Below, piece after piece: positions 43,673 to 51,775 of a stretch of DNA of 64,000 nucleotides; positions within the stretch are counted from its first letter, which is position 1, and each line of letters opens with the position of its first letter. A program made the translations under genes and the position numbers. Source of the stretch: Sphingomonadales bacterium Ga0077557 (GTDB lineage: Bacteria > Pseudomonadota > Alphaproteobacteria > Sphingomonadales > Sphingomonadaceae). The stretch covers positions 62,001-126,000 of the forward strand of contig LNFI01000006.1 of assembly GCA_001464615.1 (NCBI GenBank), read 5' to 3'. The notes under the pieces are model-generated. The model worked only from the letters and a program-made list of their open reading frames with translations, had not been told where the DNA came from and did not search any database.

Positions 43673-44446
43673 TCACTCGACGGGGTCAGCCGCAGGCTTG
43701 CGCCGCTTTTCGGTGATCCAGATACCGATGATCGCAACCTCATACAGGATGACCAACGGAATCGCGAGCAACAGCTGCGATCCGATATCGGGCGGGGTGA
43801 GCACTGCTGCGACCCCGAACGCTGCGACAATTGCATAGCGCCGTGCCGCGATCAGCTGTTTGCGCGTCACGATCCCGGCGCGCTCAAGCAGCATCAGCAG
43901 GATCGGCAACAGGAAGGATAGGCCGAAGCCGAACAGAAACTGCATAATGAACGACAAATAATTGTCGATCGCCGGTAACGCCTCGCGCTCTACCCCACCG
44001 ATACTGCCCTGGAAGCCAAGCAGGAAATGCAGCGCCATCGGCACAGCGATATAATAGGCCATCGCCGCGCCCAGCGTGAACAGCACTGGCGTTGCGAACA
44101 AAAACGGCAGCAGCGCCCGCTTTTCCTTGGTGTACAGCCCCGGCGCGACAAACTGCCACAGCTGGTTGGCGATAATCGGAAACGAAACCATCGTGGCGGC
44201 AAAAAACGCCACTTTGATCTGCACAAAAAACGCTTCGAACAATTGGGTATAGATCACCCGGTGCTGCCCGGCCTTAAGCAAGGGCTGGAGCAGAAATCCA
44301 AAAATCGGCTCTGAAAAATAAAAGCAAACGCCAAAGGCAATCGCCACCGCGATGGCGCAATAAATCAGCCGACGACGCAATTCGATGAGATGATCGAGCA
44401 GCGGCGCGCGCGACTGATCAATCTCGTCAAGCACTTCAGCATTCAT
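43673..44446 (-). CDS. tatC: Sec-independent protein translocase TatC
   Basis: A 257-residue integral protein with six membrane helices. The cytoplasmic N-terminus has PLLDHLIELRRRLIY (the conserved HL.ELR.R motif that reads twin-arginine signals), then FEAFFVQIKVAFFAA and ANQLWQFVAPGLYTKEKRAL, and AAVLTPPDI. TatC is the receptor of the Tat export pathway for folded proteins. Its ATG overlaps the tatB stop by four bases. Last gene of a long minus-strand run; the 373 bases after it carry the sRNA and repeat described separately. Confidence 0.97.
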   Translation of the reverse strand: MNAEVLDEIDQSRAPLLDHLIELRRRLIYCAIAVAIAFGVCFYFSEPIFGFLLQPLLKAGQHRVIYTQLFEAFFVQIKVAFFAATMVSFPIIANQLWQFVAPGLYTKEKRALLPFLFATPVLFTLGAAMAYYIAVPMALHFLLGFQGSIGGVEREALPAIDNYLSFIMQFLFGFGLSFLLPILLMLLERAGIVTRKQLIAARRYAIVAAFGVAAVLTPPDIGSQLLLAIPLVILYEVAIIGIWITEKRRKPAADPVE

Positions 44447-44877
44447 GGCGTTGCGCTCGGCGGTGTCGCGCCAGCCAGAGGCACGCCCTCTGCGGCTGCA
44501 ATCTCTTCATCGGTCAGCGCGGGCGGCGCGGGGTGATGCAGCACTGGCTGTTCAGTCATTGCAGGTTCGCCCTCCCCGTCGAGCATGACACTCGACAGCG
44601 TGGGCGACAGCGTGGGCGACAGGGTGGGTTGATCGGGGACGGCGGGATATTCGCGCATGATCCGCGCATTCTCGGCTGCCCAGCGCTCTTCCATTTCCTT
44701 GAGCTCGGCTTCGCGGACCATCGTATCAAAGCCCGCGCGGAACTGCCCCATTACACCGCGCGCCTTGCCCACCCATTGGCCGACAAAGCGCATCGCCTTG
44801 GGCAAATCCTTGGGGCCGATCACCACCAGCGCAACAAGCGCCAGCAGCATCAGCTCGGACGGGTCAACGTTAAACAT
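44443..44877 (-). CDS. tatB: Sec-independent protein translocase TatB
   Basis: A 144-residue single-pass protein: a membrane helix at 8-24 with the conserved Glu (PSELMLLALVALVVIGP), then an amphipathic helix (DLPKAMRFVGQWVGKARGV) and a polar tail. The tail has a threefold LSPT repeat encoded by 12-base direct repeats (about 44594-44628), which may vary in number. TatB forms the receptor with TatC. Start ATG 44877; the triplet at 44880 is TTG. Confidence 0.93.
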   Translation of the reverse strand: MFNVDPSELMLLALVALVVIGPKDLPKAMRFVGQWVGKARGVMGQFRAGFDTMVREAELKEMEERWAAENARIMREYPAVPDQPTLSPTLSPTLSSVMLDGEGEPAMTEQPVLHHPAPPALTDEEIAAAEGVPLAGATPPSATP

Positions 44878-44923
44878 CAATCAGATCCGGCAACGAAATG
44901 GCAGCGATCATGCAAACGCCGGA

Positions 44924-45163
44924 TCAGCGGTCGTCGCGCGCACGTTCGGGCGCAGGATCAAGCACGACATCGGCATCGCGCTTGGCATCAATCCGGCTCG
45001 GTGCAGCCTTGGTGGCCGACTCATCTTCCTCGGCCATGCCCTTTTTGAAATTCTTGATGCCCTTGGCCACATCGCCCATCATGTTCGAGAAGCGACCGCC
45101 CCCGAGCACCAAGATAGCGATCACACCGAACACCAGCCAATGCATCAGGCTGAAACTACCCAT
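44924..45163 (-). CDS. tatA: Sec-independent protein translocase TatA
   Basis: A 79-residue protein: a membrane helix at 5-20 ([19 protein letters not shown]), the amphipathic helix [20 protein letters not shown] with the F-K-K-G motif, then a charged tail. TatA oligomers form the translocation element of the Tat system. Upstream of tatB and tatC in the same direction. Confidence 0.95.
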   Translation of the reverse strand: MGSFSLMHWLVFGVIAILVLGGGRFSNMMGDVAKGIKNFKKGMAEEDESATKAAPSRIDAKRDADVVLDPAPERARDDR

Positions 45164-45192
45164 TACGCGTCTCCTTCAGGATAGTTGCCTAT

Positions 45193-45768
45193 CTAGGCTT
45201 CTTCCTCGCCATTTGCCACCTCATGCTGATCAAATGCCAAATCAACTGGATCGAGCAATCCAGCCGCGCGCAAATCCTCAAGCCCGGGCAGGTCACGGCG
45301 GCTTGCCAGCCCGAAATGGGCGAGAAATTCTGGGGTGGTTGCATAAGTGAGTGGGCGGCCCGGCACTTCCCGTCGCCCGGCTGGCCGCGCCCAGCCCGCC
45401 TCCATCAGCACGTCGATCGTCCCCTTGGAGATTTGCACGCCTCGGATTGCTTCAATTTCGGCACGCGTGACGGGTTCATGATAGGCAATGATCGCGAGCG
45501 TTTCGATCGCTGCCCGGCTCAGGCGGCGCGGTTCCTCCCGGTCGCGACGGAGCAGATGCGCCATGTCCGGCGCGGTTTCGAAATGCCAGCGATCGCCGCG
45601 CCGAACCAAGCCGATGCCGCGCCCGGCATAATCCGCCTCAATCTCGGCCAGGGCAGCGCGGACATCGCCCTCACCGGCATGGGCGCGCAACTGGTCGATC
45701 GTCATCGGCGCTTCTGCGGCGAATAACACCGCTTCAATCGCGCGGACGAAATCGTCGGGCGGATTCAT
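45193..45768 (-). CDS. scpB: segregation and condensation protein B
   Basis: A 191-residue ScpB with two winged-helix domains: AIEAVLFAAEAPMTIDQL at the start and LSRAAIETLAIIAYHEPVTRAEIEAIRG in the middle, followed by GRPLTYATTPEFLAHFGL, all diagnostic. ScpB dimers bind ScpA and the SMC ATPase to compact the chromosome. It overlaps scpA by four bases (ATGA). Confidence 0.96.
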   Translation of the reverse strand: MNPPDDFVRAIEAVLFAAEAPMTIDQLRAHAGEGDVRAALAEIEADYAGRGIGLVRRGDRWHFETAPDMAHLLRRDREEPRRLSRAAIETLAIIAYHEPVTRAEIEAIRGVQISKGTIDVLMEAGWARPAGRREVPGRPLTYATTPEFLAHFGLASRRDLPGLEDLRAAGLLDPVDLAFDQHEVANGEEEA

Positions 45769-46538
45769 GCCGGTCGCCGCAGATAGAGCGGGGCAAAGGC
45801 GGATTTCTGGCGCAACTCGACCCGCCCCTGCCGGGCAAGCTCCAGTGAGGCGAGGAAACTCGACGCCAGCGCTGACTTACGAAACGCCCCGTCCGCCTGG
45901 GGCGGCAGAAATGCCTCGATCGTCGTCCACTCAATCTGCTCGCCTAGCAACCGCGCGACGCGCTCCAGCGCGGCTTCAAGCGTCATCACCGGGCGATTGG
46001 CGACGATATGCATCACCGGGCGCGTGCGGGCGCTGACCCGGCCATAAGCTGCGATCAGATCATAGATTTCGGCCTGCCACCGTGCCTTGCGCACCGTCTG
46101 CAAGCCTTCGGGCGCGCCCCGCCGGAAGACATCGCGCCCCAGCCGGTCGCGCGCCATCAGCCGCGCGCCGCTTTCCCGCATCGCGTTCAGCCGCTCCAGC
46201 CGCAATTGCAGCCGCAGCGCCAGTTCCTCGGGCGATGGCTCCACCTCGGGATCGCGCGGCAGCAGCAGCGCCGATTTCAGATAAGCAAGCCACGCCGCCA
46301 TCACCAGATAATCGGCCGCCAGCTCAAGCTTCAAGGATCGCGCAGCATCGACATAAGCGAGATATTGATCGACCAAGGCGAGGATCGACAGCGCTCGCAA
46401 ATCCACCTTCTGGTTGCGCGCGAGCGCCAGCAACAGATCCAGCGGCCCTTCCCAGCCATCGATATCAACCGTCAGGACATCAGGCGGCGATGGCGGCGTC
46501 GCTTGGTCGGGATCAGCAGGGATTGGCGGCGTGGACAT
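45765..46538 (-). CDS. scpA: segregation and condensation protein A
   Basis: A 257-residue kleisin. DIDGWEGPLDLLLALARNQKVD is the conserved SMC-head-binding N-terminus (shown in parts: GWEGPLDLLL, LARNQKVDL), followed by DQYLAYVDAARSLKLELAAD and AAWLAYLKSALLLP; the C-terminal winged helix ends FLASLELARQGRVELRQ. It bridges SMC and ScpB. The start may be ATG 46538 or earlier (ATG 46565, GTG 46613); the first clear family residues come some 15 codons after 46538. Confidence 0.94.
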   Translation of the reverse strand: MSTPPIPADPDQATPPSPPDVLTVDIDGWEGPLDLLLALARNQKVDLRALSILALVDQYLAYVDAARSLKLELAADYLVMAAWLAYLKSALLLPRDPEVEPSPEELALRLQLRLERLNAMRESGARLMARDRLGRDVFRRGAPEGLQTVRKARWQAEIYDLIAAYGRVSARTRPVMHIVANRPVMTLEAALERVARLLGEQIEWTTIEAFLPPQADGAFRKSALASSFLASLELARQGRVELRQKSAFAPLYLRRPA

Positions 46539-46658
46539 CCGGTATTCTGGGGCTCTTCTGCGCATCCGGGCGAGGACCGTCCGGCGTGGAGCCTCTGGGT
46601 TAGGACCAATCACCGCATCTCGACAAGCACCAAGCGCGGGCGAAGTCCGTCCACCGCG

Positions 46659-46952
46659 TCAGATCGGCGAGCGCGCCGCCCGATCACCCGCCAGCGTTCT
46701 GGCCGATGGCAAGGCGACCGACGTGCCGAAGATCAGCATCATCAATCCGCCAAATATTTTGTCGCCCTCAACGACACCGGTGATGCTCGCCAGCATCAGC
46801 ACTAGCCCGGCCAACGTCATCGCGACCGATCCGATGCGGAAGCTGCGCTTGCCACCCGATTGGCGCGCCAGCATCGCGCCGCCCAAAATGCCTACCAGGC
46901 CTATCGCTGCCAACAGGCCAACTGCAATTGTGATCAATGACCCAAAAGTCAT
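46659..46952 (-). CDS. small three-helix membrane protein, unknown
   Basis: A 97-residue hydrophobic protein: helices at about 3-28 (FGSLITIAVGLLAAIGLVG), 42-60 (MTLAGLVLMLASITGVVEG) and 66-80. No family is recognised. ATG 46952 is chosen because GGGAG lies six bases upstream. A perfect 16-bp palindrome is located 35 bases before the start and may be its operator. It lies inside the nagZ-scpA run that is normally uninterrupted in related genomes, as I recall. Confidence 0.65.
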   Translation of the reverse strand: MTFGSLITIAVGLLAAIGLVGILGGAMLARQSGGKRSFRIGSVAMTLAGLVLMLASITGVVEGDKIFGGLMMLIFGTSVALPSARTLAGDRAARSPI

Positions 46953-46986
46953 CATGAACTCCCATCGTGCAAGGACATGCCTTCCT

Positions 46987-47002
46987 TACATGATGTCATG
47001 TA
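46987..47002. promoter_or_regulatory. palindromic operator-like site
   Basis: TACATGA-TG-TCATGTA, a perfect 7-bp inverted repeat around two bases, in the region just upstream of the three-helix membrane protein gene. Such sites bind dimeric repressors; no regulator gene is next to it. Confidence 0.45.
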
Positions 47003-47078
47003 CACCTTACTTGCCGAGATGTCAATTCAGGTCTGGATTCAGCCCATCCGCACACAGGCTGCTGATCGGTTCGATGCC

Positions 47079-47954
47079 TCAGCGCTTAGCGAAGAAGCGC
47101 GCCAAAAGGCCGGTTTTGGCGGGCTGCACGTCCTCTTCGACCGCCGTCGCCAGCTTGCGCCGCAGCTCGACCACCGAAAAACCTGCAGATCCGCTTGCGC
47201 CATACTCCGCCACCGCAACCGGCTGTAAGATTGGCATCGGGGCAATCGCATCATCAGCCCACCCAAAATCCACCGGCGCGACAAGCGGCCGATCGGGGAC
47301 GATCACCGATTCCAGATCAGGCCCGCAATTCGTTGCGCCGACCAGAACAACCACCGAGTGATCAAGCCCCATCCGCGCCATTTCGCGGTGCACCAGCTGG
47401 TGGAATTGAACCGCGCGCCACCAATCCGCCAGGAACAGCGCATTACTTGCCTGCGAGCCGGGCTCGGGCGGATCATCGCGCGCCCTTTCCTCTTCGATCA
47501 TGCCGTGGAGCAGGGCCATCCCCTCCACGCTCAACAGGGCTGCGCCGATTGCCTCGCCAGACCCTGGTCGAAAGCCGCCGTCTTGGATCGCCGCGACGAT
47601 CTCGCCTTGCGATGCAGTCGAAAGCGGGAAATCGTCATCCCGGTGGCCCGTGATTTGGACACGGGGCTCGCCGGTTATCGGATCAAGGCCAGCAGTCATG
47701 CTGATGCGGATCGCCGAAAGATCAGCCCAATGCGGTGCGCCCAGACTGGTGTTCAATTCTTCCCAGCCGTTTAGTCGAAGCACCTCAAGCGGCATGGTGC
47801 CGCATACGTCCCACAATTCGGGTGATATCGCCGCAATATCCCGGCTCAGCCGCTCCGCTGCCGCTTCGGCTTGCCCCTGGCGGACCAGATCAGCAATGGC
47901 ATGACCATAGCCCTGTTGCCCTTCCGGGCCAAAAACGTCATCCATCGCCCGCAT
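47079..47954 (-). CDS. hypothetical protein
   Basis: A 291-residue soluble protein with no recognised domain. Mixed alpha/beta character with blocks such as HAIADLVRQGQAEAAAERL, RISMTAGLDPITGEPRVQIT and VLVGATNCGPDLESVIVPD; a C-terminal AKTGLLARFFAKR. No signal peptide or membrane segment. Starts at ATG 47954 or 47945 (GAGG lies close upstream). Same direction as its neighbours nagZ and scpA, so probably in one transcript with them; no function can be inferred. Confidence 0.6.
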   Translation of the reverse strand: MRAMDDVFGPEGQQGYGHAIADLVRQGQAEAAAERLSRDIAAISPELWDVCGTMPLEVLRLNGWEELNTSLGAPHWADLSAIRISMTAGLDPITGEPRVQITGHRDDDFPLSTASQGEIVAAIQDGGFRPGSGEAIGAALLSVEGMALLHGMIEEERARDDPPEPGSQASNALFLADWWRAVQFHQLVHREMARMGLDHSVVVLVGATNCGPDLESVIVPDRPLVAPVDFGWADDAIAPMPILQPVAVAEYGASGSAGFSVVELRRKLATAVEEDVQPAKTGLLARFFAKR

Positions 47955-48028
47955 GGCCTCGCCGTTCGCTAATCAATCAGCAGCGAGTATATCTGCGCGA
48001 TCGTAAAAATTTTGCTTACCGATCAATG

Positions 48029-49036
48029 TCACGCCACCGCCAATAGCGCATCCCGCTTGGCGATTAGCGCGGCCACATCGCCTTCGGGCGCCTGGCCAGC
48101 AATTGTTGCCATCGCCCGATCAAGCCGATCGCGGGAAATTTGCGGCATATCGCTGATCAGGTTGGCGATCTCCGTCATCTCGTCCATCCGCCCCCAACAA
48201 TCGAGGACGATGTCGCAACCGGCAGCAAGTGCCCCCACCGCCTTTTCGCCTGCGGTGCCCGCAAGTGCCTTCATGTCGATGTCGTCGGTCATCAACAGCC
48301 CGTCAAAGCCGATCCGTCCGCGGATGATGTCGTTGACGATGATCGGCGACAGTGTTGCCGGGCGGGCCGCGTCCCATGCCTCAAACACGATATGCGACGT
48401 CATCCCCATCGGCGCATCGCTAAGCGCGCGAAACGGCTCCAGATCGATTTCGAGCGCCGCGTCGCTCGCGGTGACCGTCGGCAAATGATAATGGGTGTCG
48501 ACAATCGCCCGGCCATGGCCCGGCATATGCTTCATCACGCCAACCACGCCGCCCCGGCGCAGTCCTTCAATGATCGCACGCCCCATCGCCGCAACCCGCA
48601 TCGGTTCGCTGCCCAGCGCGCGGGTGGCGATCGCCGGTGTCGTATCGGGCTGGCAGACATCGAGCAGCGGCAGGCAATCGACATTGATCCCAACCTCGGC
48701 GAGCATCAGCGCAATCGCCTGCGCATTGGTGCGCGCCGCCTCGATCGCTGACATCGGCGCAGTCTCATAGAGCGCATCAAAGGCGGGACCGGCCGGAAAG
48801 GCAGGCCATTCGGGCGGCCCCATCCGGGCGACCCGGCCGCCTTCCTGATCAATCAGGATCGGCACATCATCGCGACCCGACAGCGCACGCAATTCGCTGG
48901 TCAGCGCCAGCAGCTGCGGCCTGGTCGCGACGTTGCGCTTGAACAGGATATAGCCCGCCGGATCGGCATCGCGAAAAAAGGCGCGCTCATCGGCGGTGAG
49001 GGAGAGCCCGGAGAGCCCGTAAATGACTGGTTTCAT
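48029..49036 (-). CDS. nagZ: beta-N-acetylhexosaminidase (GH3)
   Basis: A 335-residue GH3 enzyme of peptidoglycan recycling, which removes N-acetylglucosamine from anhydro-muropeptides in the cytoplasm. Signatures: LIDQEGGRVARMGPPEWP, VMKHMPGHGRAIVDTHYHLP (the KH(F/I)PGHG loop with catalytic His-Asp dyad) and LLMTDDIDMKAL with the nucleophile Asp. Complete, between the SPOR protein and the unknown 47079-47954 gene. Confidence 0.96.
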   Translation of the reverse strand: MKPVIYGLSGLSLTADERAFFRDADPAGYILFKRNVATRPQLLALTSELRALSGRDDVPILIDQEGGRVARMGPPEWPAFPAGPAFDALYETAPMSAIEAARTNAQAIALMLAEVGINVDCLPLLDVCQPDTTPAIATRALGSEPMRVAAMGRAIIEGLRRGGVVGVMKHMPGHGRAIVDTHYHLPTVTASDAALEIDLEPFRALSDAPMGMTSHIVFEAWDAARPATLSPIIVNDIIRGRIGFDGLLMTDDIDMKALAGTAGEKAVGALAAGCDIVLDCWGRMDEMTEIANLISDMPQISRDRLDRAMATIAGQAPEGDVAALIAKRDALLAVA

Positions 49037-49052
49037 GCCCGCTCAGGCTAGC

Positions 49053-49784
49053 CTAGTTGCGGGCGACGAAACAAGCCTCCCCCGCAATTCGCAGCTTGGC
49101 GCAAAGTTCATTCGCCTGGGTCGCGCTGCCGGCATTGACGCGCAACCGGTAGACCGTCTTGCTGCCGACCTTTGCCTGCTGCACCGATTTGCCGAGCGGG
49201 GCCAGATAGCTGAACCTTTTGCTGGCCTTGGTCCAGGCGGCGTTGGCCGATGCATCATCCGGGAAGGAACCGAACTGGACCACGGCACCACCCGCTGCGA
49301 CCGGCGGCGATTCTACCGCCTTGGGCATGGCCCCTGGCGCCGGCGCCTTCAGCGTTCCGGCTGATGGCGGGACCATGGCGGGCCCCGTCGTGGCAGCGGG
49401 TTTGGCGGGGGTAGTCGATGCCTTTGGCATCGGCGCTTCGGGCACGGCTTTCAGATCGATCGAGGCATTACCGTCGCTTTTGCCTTCGCTGGTTGCAAAG
49501 GCGGTGTCGCCCTCCCCTTCAACCTTCATGCCGCCGGGTGAATCGGGCTTTACCTTATAGTTGCCCTCAGCCGCTGCAATCAGCTCGCCAGTTCCTTTGA
49601 CGAGATTGCTGTGCTGATACCAGTAAATGCCATAGATTGCCGCCGCGATCAGCCCCAGGCCGATCAGCACGAACAAGCCAATCCGCACGATTGACGGGCT
49701 ATCCCGATAGTCTTCGTCAACGGTTTCCAGCCAGGGCAGCCGGTCTTCGTCGCGAATGTCATAATCGCCAGCGGTCGCCATCAA
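49053..49784 (-). CDS. SPOR-domain membrane protein
   Basis: A 243-residue bitopic protein: cytoplasmic N-terminus, one membrane helix (about 32-52, IGLFVLIGLGLIAAAIYGIY), an alanine/proline-rich periplasmic linker (about 75-165) and a C-terminal SPOR domain (about 168-240, GGAVVQFGSFPDDASANAAW and VYRLRVNAGSATQANELC). SPOR domains bind denuded glycans at the division septum. It overlaps the stop of argS by four bases. The neighbouring genes (nagZ, scpAB) fit a cell-wall or division role. Confidence 0.9.
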   Translation of the reverse strand: MMATAGDYDIRDEDRLPWLETVDEDYRDSPSIVRIGLFVLIGLGLIAAAIYGIYWYQHSNLVKGTGELIAAAEGNYKVKPDSPGGMKVEGEGDTAFATSEGKSDGNASIDLKAVPEAPMPKASTTPAKPAATTGPAMVPPSAGTLKAPAPGAMPKAVESPPVAAGGAVVQFGSFPDDASANAAWTKASKRFSYLAPLGKSVQQAKVGSKTVYRLRVNAGSATQANELCAKLRIAGEACFVARN

Positions 49785-51508
49785 TTCATCTCCTGAACCG
49801 CCTCGACACCCATGATGCCCAGGCCGCTACGAATAATCTGTCCTATCGCATCAGCGAGGAAAAGTCGCGCACAGCTAAGCACAGCATTATCTACAATTAG
49901 GAAACGCCGATCGGGGCGATCATTGCCGACATTCCATGTCGCATGAAAAAGCGCTGCCAGATCATAGAGATAAAAGGCGATCCGGTGCGGCTCGCGCGCC
50001 GCCGCCGCTGTCTCGACGATCCGGGGGAATTGTGCGGCGAGCTTCACCAGCACCAGCTCTTCTGTATCAAGTTGGGACAGATCGGCCGTCCCACACACGA
50101 TTCCCGCCTCTGCGGCCCGCCGATGCAGCGATGCGATTCGGGCATGGGCGTACTGGACATAAAAAACCGGATTGTCCTTCGATGCCTCCACCACCTTGGC
50201 GAAATCAAAGTCCATCTGCGCATCTGACTTGCGCGTCAGCATCGTGAAGCGGACGACATCTTTGCCGACTTCGTCCACGACATCAGCGAGCGTGACGAAA
50301 TTGCCGGAGCGCTTTGACATTTTGACCGGTTCACCCGCGCGCAGCAGCCGCACCATCTGCACCAGCCGGACGTCGAATTTCTTCTCGCCATTGGTCAGCG
50401 CTTGCACCGCCGCGACGATCCGCTTGACCGTGCCGGCATGGTCCGCCCCCCAAATGTCGATCATCTCATCGGCGGCTTGCGATTTTTGGTAATGATAGGC
50501 GAGATCGGCCCCGAAATAGGTCCATTGCCCAGTCGATTTGCGGATCGGCCGGTCCTGATCGTCGCCAAATTGCGTCGACCGGAATAGCGGCAGCACGACT
50601 GGCTCCCAATCCTCAGGCGTTTCACCTTTCGGCGCTTCTAGGACGCCATCATAGATCAGGCCGCGCGACCGGAGCTCAGCCTCGGCCGCCTCGGGCTTTC
50701 CAGCCGCCTGCAATTCAGCCTCGGATGAAAACAGGTCGTGATGAATGCCAAGCTTGGCGAGATCGGCCCTGATCAGCACCAGCATTGCCGCCACCGCCTG
50801 TTTACGGAACAGCACCAGCCAGTCGCTCTCGGGCGCACCGACATACCGGTCGCCAAATTCCTGCGCCAATGCCTGGCCGATCGGGATCAGATAATCGCCG
50901 GGGTAGAATCCTTCCGGAATCTCGCCAATGTCTTCCCCCAGCGCCTCGCGGTAGCGCAGATGGGCTGACCGCGCGAGCGTATCGACCTGGCCACCAGCAT
51001 CGTTGACATAATATTCGCGGATGACCTTATGCCCGGAAAATTCGAGCAAGCTGGCCAGCGCATCGCCTACCACCGCGCCCCGGCAATGCCCCATATGCAT
51101 GGGCCCGGTCGGGTTGGCGGAGACATATTCGACATTGACCACAGATTTGCTTGCCGGTGTCGTGCGGCCATAGCCATCGCCCTGATCAATGATCGCGGCC
51201 AGTTCGCTGCGCCAGGTGGCATCGGTCAGCGTCATGTTGATGAAGCCAGGACCGGCCACGGCAACGCTCCCCACCTCGGGCAGCGCGCGCAACTGCTCGG
51301 CGATCTTGTCGGCGAGCGCACGCGGGTTGGTGGCCGCCGGCTTGGCGAGCACCATCGCCGCATTGGTCGCCAGGTCGCCGTGGCTGGCGTCGCGCGGCGG
51401 CTCCACCGTCACGTTTCGCCGCTCCAGCCCACCCGGCAGGTCACCAGAGGCGACCAGTGCATCAAGGGCGGCATCGATATGCGCGGCAAACCGGTGGTAA
51501 AGCGTCAT
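49781..51508 (-). CDS. argS: arginyl-tRNA synthetase
   Basis: A 575-residue class I synthetase: an N-terminal Arg-specific domain, the HIGH region VSANPTGPMHMGHCRG, the ArgS KMSK-like loop PVKMSKRSGNFVTLADVV and the C-terminal anticodon-binding DALR domain (MGVEAVQEMN end). It charges tRNA-Arg. The ATG at 51508 precedes MTLYHRFAAHID, as in orthologues. First gene of the long run to tatC. Confidence 0.97.
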   Translation of the reverse strand: MTLYHRFAAHIDAALDALVASGDLPGGLERRNVTVEPPRDASHGDLATNAAMVLAKPAATNPRALADKIAEQLRALPEVGSVAVAGPGFINMTLTDATWRSELAAIIDQGDGYGRTTPASKSVVNVEYVSANPTGPMHMGHCRGAVVGDALASLLEFSGHKVIREYYVNDAGGQVDTLARSAHLRYREALGEDIGEIPEGFYPGDYLIPIGQALAQEFGDRYVGAPESDWLVLFRKQAVAAMLVLIRADLAKLGIHHDLFSSEAELQAAGKPEAAEAELRSRGLIYDGVLEAPKGETPEDWEPVVLPLFRSTQFGDDQDRPIRKSTGQWTYFGADLAYHYQKSQAADEMIDIWGADHAGTVKRIVAAVQALTNGEKKFDVRLVQMVRLLRAGEPVKMSKRSGNFVTLADVVDEVGKDVVRFTMLTRKSDAQMDFDFAKVVEASKDNPVFYVQYAHARIASLHRRAAEAGIVCGTADLSQLDTEELVLVKLAAQFPRIVETAAAAREPHRIAFYLYDLAALFHATWNVGNDRPDRRFLIVDNAVLSCARLFLADAIGQIIRSGLGIMGVEAVQEMN

Positions 51509-51633
51509 TGAGTGTTCCAATGCTTGGTAGGATGGCCCCGTTAGCGGATCGCGGCGTGCGGAGCAAAGGGGCTGGACTTGACACGCAAGCGCCATGCCGC
51601 GTCACTGCGGGGCGTTGTTCTCGTCAATCTTCC

Positions 51634-51729
51634 CGTCACCCCGGACTTGTTCCGGGGCCCACCGTGGTCAATAAACCGCAAGCGTTGCGTGGTCACCACG
51701 GTAGGCTCCGGAACAAGTCCGGGGTGACG
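51634..51729. repeat. 96-bp palindromic repeat
   Basis: Two 35-base arms (51634-51668 beginning CGTCACCCCGGACTTGTTCC, and 51695-51729), 33 of 35 positions complementary, around a 26-base spacer, between divergent argS and the M20 peptidase gene. The sequence type (GTCACCCCGGACTTGTTCCGGGG) is widely dispersed in sphingomonad genomes. Confidence 0.85.
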
Positions 51730-51775
51730 AAGAAATTGGTGCCTTAATCAACGCGCACACACCGGAGACTGTCGC

